Assembly (NCBI RefSeq): GCF_002042975.1
Contig: NW_018149967.1
Span: 1,466,341-1,530,340, forward strand
DNA: 64,000 bases
Direction: 5' to 3'
DNA from: Orbicella faveolata
Lineage: Eukaryota > Cnidaria > Anthozoa > Scleractinia > Merulinidae
The notes under the pieces were generated by a model. That model was given only the letters and a program-made list of their open reading frames with translations. It was not told where the DNA came from and did not search any database. The number at the start of each line of letters is the position of its first letter. The first letter of the stretch is position 1. This document shows positions 60,401 to 64,000 of this stretch, one piece after another. A program made the translations under genes and the position numbers.

Positions 60401-61039
60401 GCAAACTTGCGAGCAAAACTCTAAAATAGGCATGGACATAACCCCAACAAAACAAACCGTATGTTCTTGCTAGACTAAACACATAAGGGAAAAGATAAAT
60501 TGTTTGAGAAACAAAACTGACACAAAGCCTGTATAATACACTAACAGTACAACAGTATCAGAGGGAGTTTTTTTTCTTTTCAGGTCAAAGTTGTGGGGAT
60601 ATTGAGATAACAAAGTTCAAGACATGAAGGAGATATGACAATTTTTTTGTTTTTTTCAATTTGTGGAAACAATTTGGGAGGTCTGTTAAGTCATGAAAAA
60701 CTGAAAAACTTTCTAACAGCTGCAGCTTGTCTCGAATGACCTGCATAAAATAACAACTCGCAGCTGGTTGACACATGCCCACACATAAATATCCTGTTTA
60801 TGAAATACAAACCATGTTCAACATATGCCACATAAACAAATTGACTTACTGGTCAAACAAATCTACGGAGACATTTGTGACTTTCATTAAAATGTCCAAG
60901 TGCCGCTTCAAGGCTTGTACAGTAAGAATATTTGTTCCTTCTTCATTGGGTGTTTGTATCAGTAGCTCGTTTGTGCCGCCGTAACCTTCTCCAAGCGCTT
61001 TTTTGGTATATTCTAGCTCTTTTTCCAGTCGTCCATCCA
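39021..61039 (-). CDS. ptch: Gene B: second Patched paralogue, incomplete and internally duplicated in this assembly
   Basis: Same family and exon order as gene A. Found: exons 2-9, 11-12, 13-21a-21b and 22-24. Exon 1 (N-terminus, TM1) is not in the window; exon 10 (TM2-TM3) should lie between 54060 and 56098, where there is a 400-N gap. Exons 13-21b are present twice in tandem and exons 22-24 three times (twice complete). With one copy of each exon, and A-sized exons 1 and 10, the protein would be about 1450 aa, near the size of human PTCH1. RND residues are intact: GLGVDD in exon 11 and GVGVEF in exon 21b. The middle loop (exon 14, 943 nt) is about 2.5 times that of gene A and serine rich; the C-tail exon is 151 aa. 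Phases agree with gene A at every junction. The gene body is strikingly CpG-poor. It may be the ancestral-type Patched; orthology to PTCH1/2 versus A needs a tree. Confidence 0.9.
39728..39827 (-). CDS. ptch: Gene B exon 23 (TM12), unit 3
   Basis: [20 protein letters not shown] and [13 protein letters not shown]; 100 nt, same length and phase as gene A exon 23. Confidence 0.92.
40119..40261 (-). CDS. ptch: Gene B exon 22 (TM11), unit 3
   Basis: 143 nt with [20 protein letters not shown] and [20 protein letters not shown]; acceptor CTTTCAG, donor GTACGG. Confidence 0.92.
40241..40540. repeat. Allele-like segment, second version (no MITE)
   Basis: Counterpart of 33391..33690. Alignment stops exactly where the MITE begins in the other version; here it goes on to AAGCTTTTGACTGACAGACA. 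Confidence 0.75.
40541..40626. repeat. (CAGA)-rich short stretch beside ACCTTTATTTAAGC
   Basis: GACTGACAGACAGACACACA then AACCTTTATTTAAGC. On the minus strand this reads as an AATAAAGGTT followed by a GTCT-type microsatellite, like the 3' tail of a LINE, but no reverse transcriptase is present. Weak call. Confidence 0.3.
40882..41019 (-). CDS. ptch: Gene B exon 21b, copy I
   Basis: TM9-TM10 exon as at 46846..46983; this copy is contiguous with exons 22-24. Confidence 0.9.
41352..41543 (-). CDS. ptch: Gene B exon 21a, copy I
   Basis: Same as 47316..47507. Confidence 0.88.
41892..41983 (-). CDS. ptch: Gene B exon 20, copy I
   Basis: Same as 47856..47947. Confidence 0.87.
42139..42211 (-). 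CDS. ptch: Gene B exon 19, copy I
   Basis: Same as 48103..48175. Confidence 0.85.
42663..42773 (-). CDS. ptch: Gene B exon 18, copy I
   Basis: Same as 48627..48737. Confidence 0.88.
43263..43405 (-). CDS. ptch: Gene B exon 17, copy I
   Basis: Same as 49227..49369. Confidence 0.88.
43812..43887 (-). CDS. ptch: Gene B exon 16, copy I
   Basis: Same as 49776..49851. Confidence 0.86.
44232..44468 (-). CDS. ptch: Gene B exon 15, copy I
   Basis: Same as 50196..50432. Confidence 0.9.
44876..45818 (-). CDS. ptch: Gene B exon 14, copy I
   Basis: Same as 50840..51782. Confidence 0.9.
46068..46186 (-). CDS. ptch: Gene B exon 13, copy I
   Basis: Same as 52032..52150. Its upstream neighbour in this layout is exon 21b of copy II rather than exon 12. 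Confidence 0.88.
46846..46983 (-). CDS. ptch: Gene B exon 21b (TM9-TM10)
   Basis: [20 protein letters not shown], then [23 protein letters not shown]; the TM10 acidic residue is kept. 138 nt; 21a+21b = 330 nt, the length of the single gene A exon 21. Nearly identical at DNA level to that exon. Confidence 0.94.
47316..47507 (-). CDS. ptch: Gene B exon 21a (end of extracellular domain 2, TM8)
   Basis: [20 protein letters not shown], then [20 protein letters not shown] (TM8). Donor GTAAGT after ...AAMLI; the following intron is 332 bp and is absent from gene A. Confidence 0.92.
47856..47947 (-). CDS. ptch: Gene B exon 20
   Basis: [20 protein letters not shown] then [11 protein letters not shown], equivalent to the gene A exon 20 RDTSDFVEAIE-type region. 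Confidence 0.9.
48103..48175 (-). CDS. ptch: Gene B exon 19
   Basis: [20 protein letters not shown]; begins like the human [10 protein letters not shown] segment. Confidence 0.88.
48627..48737 (-). CDS. ptch: Gene B exon 18
   Basis: [20 protein letters not shown] then [12 protein letters not shown]. 111 nt; exons 18+19 total 184 nt, as I recall the size of human PTCH1 exon 17. Confidence 0.91.
49227..49369 (-). CDS. ptch: Gene B exon 17
   Basis: [20 protein letters not shown] then [17 protein letters not shown], close to LQDAFDSDWETGK and DGVLAYKLLVQTG. Confidence 0.91.
49776..49851 (-). CDS. ptch: Gene B exon 16
   Basis: [20 protein letters not shown] then RDWLIG; acceptor CTTGCAG, donor GTATGT. 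Confidence 0.9.
50196..50432 (-). CDS. ptch: Gene B exon 15 (TM7)
   Basis: [39 protein letters not shown] and [20 protein letters not shown]. 237 nt, equal to gene A. Confidence 0.94.
50840..51782 (-). CDS. ptch: Gene B exon 14 (expanded cytoplasmic middle loop)
   Basis: About 314 residues from [14 protein letters not shown] to [12 protein letters not shown]. Ser/Arg-rich and apparently disordered, with Cys clusters ([18 protein letters not shown]). It has SRPPYQSQ, which looks like the PPPYSS ligase-binding site of human PTCH1 but is not a strict PPxY. The end [18 protein letters not shown] fixes it as the pre-TM7 segment. Confidence 0.92.
52032..52150 (-). CDS. ptch: Gene B exon 13 (TM6)
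   Basis: [20 protein letters not shown] then [18 protein letters not shown]. 119 nt, as in gene A. Confidence 0.92.
52726..52851 (-). CDS. ptch: Gene B exon 12 (TM5)
   Basis: [20 protein letters not shown] then [11 protein letters not shown]. 126 nt; donor GTTTGT. Confidence 0.93.
53215..53430 (-). repeat. Dispersed ~200-bp repeat, copy 3
   Basis: Reverse orientation of 7145..7345 and 20270..20462 (TTTGTAATCCATGTTTATCT, TTTTCAGGTTCTCTTCAATT). Located in the gene B intron between exons 12 and 11. Confidence 0.65.
53973..54059 (-). CDS. ptch: Gene B exon 11 (TM4, GVDD motif)
   Basis: [20 protein letters not shown] then YSSARDKNK. 87 nt against 99 in gene A; the acidic pair is intact. Confidence 0.94.
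54545..54640. mobile_element. Partial MITE related to 18546..18690
   Basis: CAATTGAGAAGATATATCAA, GTGTTTGACCACATTTTC and TTGAAGTTCATCAAAAATAC correspond to the left half of the 18546 element. The right half is absent. Confidence 0.55.
54780..55179. other. Assembly gap, 400 N
   Basis: Run of N in the intron where gene B exon 10 is expected. The true gap size is unknown; a round 400 may be a placeholder. Its right edge falls inside a hairpin MITE. Confidence 0.98.
55180..55281. mobile_element. Right half of hairpin MITE at gap edge
   Basis: GAGTGCTTAGCAACCTTCCG, GTGCATCCATAACTCAATAG and GCACGCTATGGCGTTTACCA: the right arm of the family seen at 33691. The left arm must lie in the gap. Confidence 0.75.
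55283..55344. repeat. Imperfect hairpin
   Basis: ATGCCTTTGCAATGCAGTCA .. GTGTATA faces TATACAC .. TGACTGTGTCGCAAAGGCAT. Directly next to the MITE end. Confidence 0.6.
56099..56230 (-). CDS. ptch: Gene B exon 9
   Basis: [20 protein letters not shown] at the end of extracellular domain 1 and start of TM2. 132 nt, equal to gene A. Confidence 0.92.
56736..56883 (-). CDS. ptch: Gene B exon 8
   Basis: [20 protein letters not shown] then [15 protein letters not shown]. 148 nt, equal to gene A. Confidence 0.92.
57021..57183. mobile_element. Inverted-repeat element, ACAGTTGAACCTTTATTAAATGG ends
   Basis: TACAGTTGAACCTTTATTAA .. GGCCACCCC faces GGGTGGCCATTTAATAGGGG .. AACTGTA. Internal GGCCA/TGGCC words repeat. 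The second copy starts at 63942 and leaves the window. Confidence 0.6.
57563..57684 (-). CDS. ptch: Gene B exon 7
   Basis: [20 protein letters not shown] then [12 protein letters not shown], close to [20 protein letters not shown] and VGGTVKNSTG. 122 nt. Confidence 0.93.
58047..58139 (-). CDS. ptch: Gene B exon 6
   Basis: [20 protein letters not shown]; 93 nt, same as gene A. Confidence 0.93.
58218..58475 (+). mobile_element. tRNA-derived SINE
   Basis: GCGTGGCCGAGCGGTCGAGT is a type II tRNA (Leu/Ser-like) A-box head. GGTGCCGGTCTTTAAACCGG resembles an anticodon stem region; then a non-tRNA body with CTCCTGCCAGTTGGGATTTT and GCCTGTGAACTACCTAG. Sits in the intron between gene B exons 6 and 5. 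I recall this body type from coral genomes. Confidence 0.7.
58653..58782 (-). CDS. ptch: Gene B exon 5
   Basis: [20 protein letters not shown] then [15 protein letters not shown]. 130 nt, 24 nt longer than gene A. Confidence 0.85.
59214..59311 (-). CDS. ptch: Gene B exon 4
   Basis: [20 protein letters not shown] then [13 protein letters not shown], matching [15 protein letters not shown]. Confidence 0.93.
59350..59575. mobile_element. MITE related to 2016..2239, opposite orientation
   Basis: GCGGGGTAATTCAAAGCCTG, GAGCTAACCCAGGATGAGC and, at the other end, TTAATCCTGGGTTAGCCTTA. Inverted ends about 40 bp, imperfect. Confidence 0.6.
59893..59965 (-). CDS. ptch: Gene B exon 3
   Basis: [20 protein letters not shown], parallel to [14 protein letters not shown] of gene A; 73 nt. 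Confidence 0.87.
60850..61039 (-). CDS. ptch: Gene B exon 2
   Basis: [40 protein letters not shown] and [15 protein letters not shown]; very like human NYTRQKIGEE and [20 protein letters not shown]. 190 nt. Exon 1 should lie at higher coordinates but was not found. Confidence 0.93.
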
Positions 61040-62622
61040 CTAAAATCATGAACAACAGACAGGTTGAAACATTCTGCACTTGCATATAACAACCAAGTTG
61101 TATTTATCATCCACATACATGTACACAGACACATGTGCAGGGCTGTAGCTAGTAACAGGTATATGTAAACGTTTACTGAGGCTCTTGTCTCTGTCACTGT
61201 TTGCATTTTTCTAGTTTATAGTCATCATAAACACCCTAGTATTAATACCAAGCAAGAGATTTAACCATGGACAATGCCTTGCAGTCATAATTTCTTTCCT
61301 GGTCACAGCCCTGCCTGAATAAACAAGATGGTAAAGATGGTACTGCAGATTGTAAACCCAGTGAATAGATATGAGTCCTTTAAGAAGAAGGGATTACTTC
61401 TTAACAAAAGTGTGGATGATCAGGCTACAATGCCACAATTACAGTGCTCTCAGTAACAATTCTTTTGTAGGAATCTCATCAGGGAGACAAATCTGATTCC
61501 CATCTCACACCATTTTGCTAGAGTATATAGTCGTTATAAGTAAAAGCTGATGTCGAACCAAACCAAACATTGGATTTTGCCACTTTAATGTTTAAAAGAA
61601 TAACAACTTTATGTGGTCTGCCACTTTTGGACCTCTTTGAGACCTATCGTCATGTAAAATTGGCAACCTACCAACTTAGATCACTTCAACGTCAAATCTG
61701 ACATTTTGTTAACTAGATAAACTCTAGAGTTCATAACCGAAGCTGGAGATTATAAATTTGCAAAATTAACTGTCACTCAGATCAAAGTAGCTGACACTGC
61801 AAGTATCTGCCCACCTGCTGAGTAGATATCAAGCGTAAATCTGAGGAGACTGTGCTAACAAGTAGTTAACTCCCTTATCCACTCTGACATGGGCCAATAA
61901 GTTTCTAAGTGTGGTCACTTTTCTGCTAATGCAGTGCTACAGAATCTTTAGTTACTAATCTCATGATCCGTTTAAGGTACTCGGAAATGTATTGGAAACC
62001 TCGGAGTGACTTAATTACCCTAAAGTTTACTCTAACAAACCAACACAAGCAAAAGAAACTGTGTGAGGTCAGCCAGGTCGACTCTATGAAACCACTGGAC
62101 AATTTTACATCATTTGTGGTCTGTTTGATATCTCCTTGAAATTGAAGACAGCACTTCTCTGAATTTAATATGTTCTTACAATCACTAATGATGCATTAGG
62201 CTGGTGCGACCATAGTTAATAGAGGTGAAGGGTTACAAAGCCCAGCAAACATCAAAGGAGCAAACAAATATGCCAAGATTTATGTTGGAAGATCCATGAC
62301 TGTGCACAATCTTTTGTTTTACGTTCATACACTATGCATGAGTTATGTAATCAAAACATTTCTATTGGTTAGTTCCTCGGTTAGTAGTACACAACTGTTG
62401 GGTTTTGTGCAGTGAAGGCCAAAAAAGAGAGCAGAAACATACAACAAAGAACTCTGTCAAGTTTCATGACCATTCCCCTCTATTAACTATGGTGCGACCA
62501 GGAAAAAGGTGCTCATTATAAACAGGAATTGATCTACATTCAAATTATTTGCTTCATGTGTAATTGGACAAATCTCATCTTTGTTCCAAGAAATTGCTGA
62601 TTTATCCAGTCATCTGTTACAT
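61040..62622. other. Gene B intron 1 or 5' flank; no exon seen
   Basis: Searched for the exon 1 signature (KLG..NC..., ending LW.E before GT) without success. Holds the TIR element at 62213..62489. AT-rich and CpG-poor, like the rest of gene B. Confidence 0.6.
62213..62489. mobile_element. Short TIR element flanked by an 11-bp direct repeat
   Basis: TAGTTAATAGAGGTGAAGGG faces CCTCTATTAACTA. TGGTGCGACCA lies immediately outside both ends (62202..62212 and 62490..62500). 277 bp, no ORF: a nonautonomous DNA transposon. Duplication length of about 9-11 bp is ambiguous because the flank is itself partly palindromic; 9 bp would suggest a Mutator-like element. Confidence 0.75.
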
Positions 62623-63019
62623 NAGCCTTCAAATAAAATTGAAACCTTACTGGGGTAAACGAGCACTTCAGACACACTCTAAGAAACAGTCATTATCAAT
62701 GGTGGCTAAGATTGAGGAAATATTGTTTGCAGAAACAAACGGCTTCCTTTGTTTTGGCTTTAAGAAAAGAAAGCTGCCACAAAAGTCCAGGCTTTTTGCA
62801 TACATCACTTCTTGAAAACAAAGCACAACCCAGGAAAAAAAACCTCAGAGCAATGTTTCTCAAGTAAAACAAAGTCAATATGCCAAAATTCAGTTACCTT
62901 TGAACTCTACCAAAAATGGCCAAAAAAAATCTAGTGAGCGTTCTTGCCCATGGCCTTTCAATTGAGATGGATAAAGAGAGTCAAGGAAATCATCAATATC
63001 TGTCATTTCATTATCTTAC

Positions 63020-63151
63020 CATCAGAACATATCCAATTGCTACTTTTGAATAGCTTGTTTGAGAAAACTCCTTCAAAAGATCATTGAATGATGTGGAGGA
63101 GAATGCCAACACTGTTGAATCTTCTTTGCTTTGATCAACTGAGTTAATGAT
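63020..63151 (-). CDS. ptch: Gene B exon 9, displaced copy
   Basis: Same as 56099..56230. Confidence 0.85.
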
Positions 63152-63656
63152 CTGCAAGAGGAATTGTCACTTTAAGAGCAGAGCAACAGTAGATAATTAA
63201 AACAAGTTATGACTTTGAGACTATTGTATTTGTTATATTAAACTCTTCAGGTCTCCACAGCGACAAGTCTAATTTAGGACTTTGCCTTTGTTCCTGCAGT
63301 GATAAGACTCTTCTGTCTACTCCAGCGGCAAACTGCACTACACCTGGGACTAAAGATTCGCCCATTTCAGTCCACGCTTATAAAACAAGCGCTACCTTAG
63401 ATTTTTATCCAAAAAGGGATAGGAGCCATGCTGTTTAAGAAAATTTCAAATGGTTATGACATTAATTTCAACAGTTCTAATAGATCTTAGTTTTTTGCAT
63501 AATGTTTTAAACACATTTCAATGATCAATCATTTTTAAGATCTTTGCTGTAGTAAGTTAGTTAATTTAATTTAAAGTGTTTTGATGTCTAATGTTACATA
63601 TATCATTAGCACTATACATAATTACATGTCATTGTTATCATTATCATTCATCTTAC

Positions 63657-63804
63657 CTTGGTGAACTTGCGCTTCCATGCCTCTAAAACTTGCGTTGCTT
63701 CATCTTCAGTCCACTCCATGTGGTTCACTTTTGCTTGGTTATACCAATGAGTATAGAGCTGCTGCCTCCCCATCAACATGATTATGCTCTGATATGCATC
63801 AGCC
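63657..63804 (-). CDS. ptch: Gene B exon 8, displaced copy
   Basis: Same as 56736..56883. Confidence 0.85.
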
Positions 63805-64000
63805 CTAGACAACGTACATAAAAGAAAACAAAACACAAATTAAATCGAATACTGGCTAACAGACACTATCCTCTTAGTAAGCAGATATGATTTTTGGTTC
63901 ACTGCCATTTGATTTGATTTGTCATTGCAGGGTTGAAAATACAGTTGAACCTTTATTAAATGGCCACCCCTATTAGGTGGCCAGTAATCAACGTCTCAAT

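Larger units (their letters stand above)
62624..64000. repeat. Displaced copy of gene B exons 9-8 segment
   Basis: Begins straight after the single N at 62623 and runs to the window end; copy of 55703..57079. It lies 5' of exon 2, so the exon order 8-9-2-3 makes no sense for a single gene. Confidence 0.9.

Overview
The window looks like animal nuclear DNA from a cnidarian, most likely an anthozoan such as a stony coral. Evidence: GT-AG introns, ordinary metazoan Patched proteins, and dense short hairpin transposons and tRNA-derived SINEs of a kind I associate with coral genomes (family assignment from memory, not checked). All recognised coding sequence is on the minus strand and belongs to two head-to-tail genes for Patched, the 12-TM Hedgehog receptor of the RND/sterol-sensing family.

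Gene A (3369..21696) can be followed from ATG to stop through 24 coding exons. The exon lengths sum to 3642 nt, exactly 1214 codons including the stop (1213 aa), and every junction keeps frame. Gene B lies 5' of it on the minus strand. Exons 2-9 (61039..56099), 11-12 (54059..52726), 13-21b (52150..46846) and 22-24 (40261..39021) are found. Exon 1 is not in the window, and exon 10 is missing at a 400-N gap (54780..55179). Exon lengths and phases match between A and B almost throughout, so they are old tandem paralogues. B has a much longer central cytoplasmic loop and a longer C-tail.

The layout is disturbed by long, apparently identical repeats. (i) A 6.38-kb unit holding the end of B, the B-A intergenic region and the promoter plus exon 1 of A occurs three times (about 20624..27007, 27009..33390, 33859..40240). 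(ii) A 5964-bp unit holding B exons 13-21b occurs twice (40627..46590, 46591..52554). (iii) B exons 8-9 recur at 62624..64000 after a single N, upstream of exon 2 where they do not belong. The junctions cut through an exon and through a transposon and sit on poly-T or N. Together with a pair of roughly 4% diverged allele-like segments (33391..33690 and 40241..40540), this points to haplotype or assembly duplication rather than real triplication, though recent real duplication is not excluded.

The best biological signals are: a ~130-bp stretch of exon 21 that is almost identical between A and B, begins exactly at an intron that B keeps and A lacks, and suggests gene conversion or cDNA-mediated intron loss; and a roughly threefold CpG difference between sampled blocks of gene B (poor) and gene A (rich), suggesting different germline methylation and expression breadth. 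The rest is intron and intergenic DNA rich in hairpin MITEs, SINEs and degenerate tandem repeats. I saw no virus-derived element, CRISPR array or rRNA.
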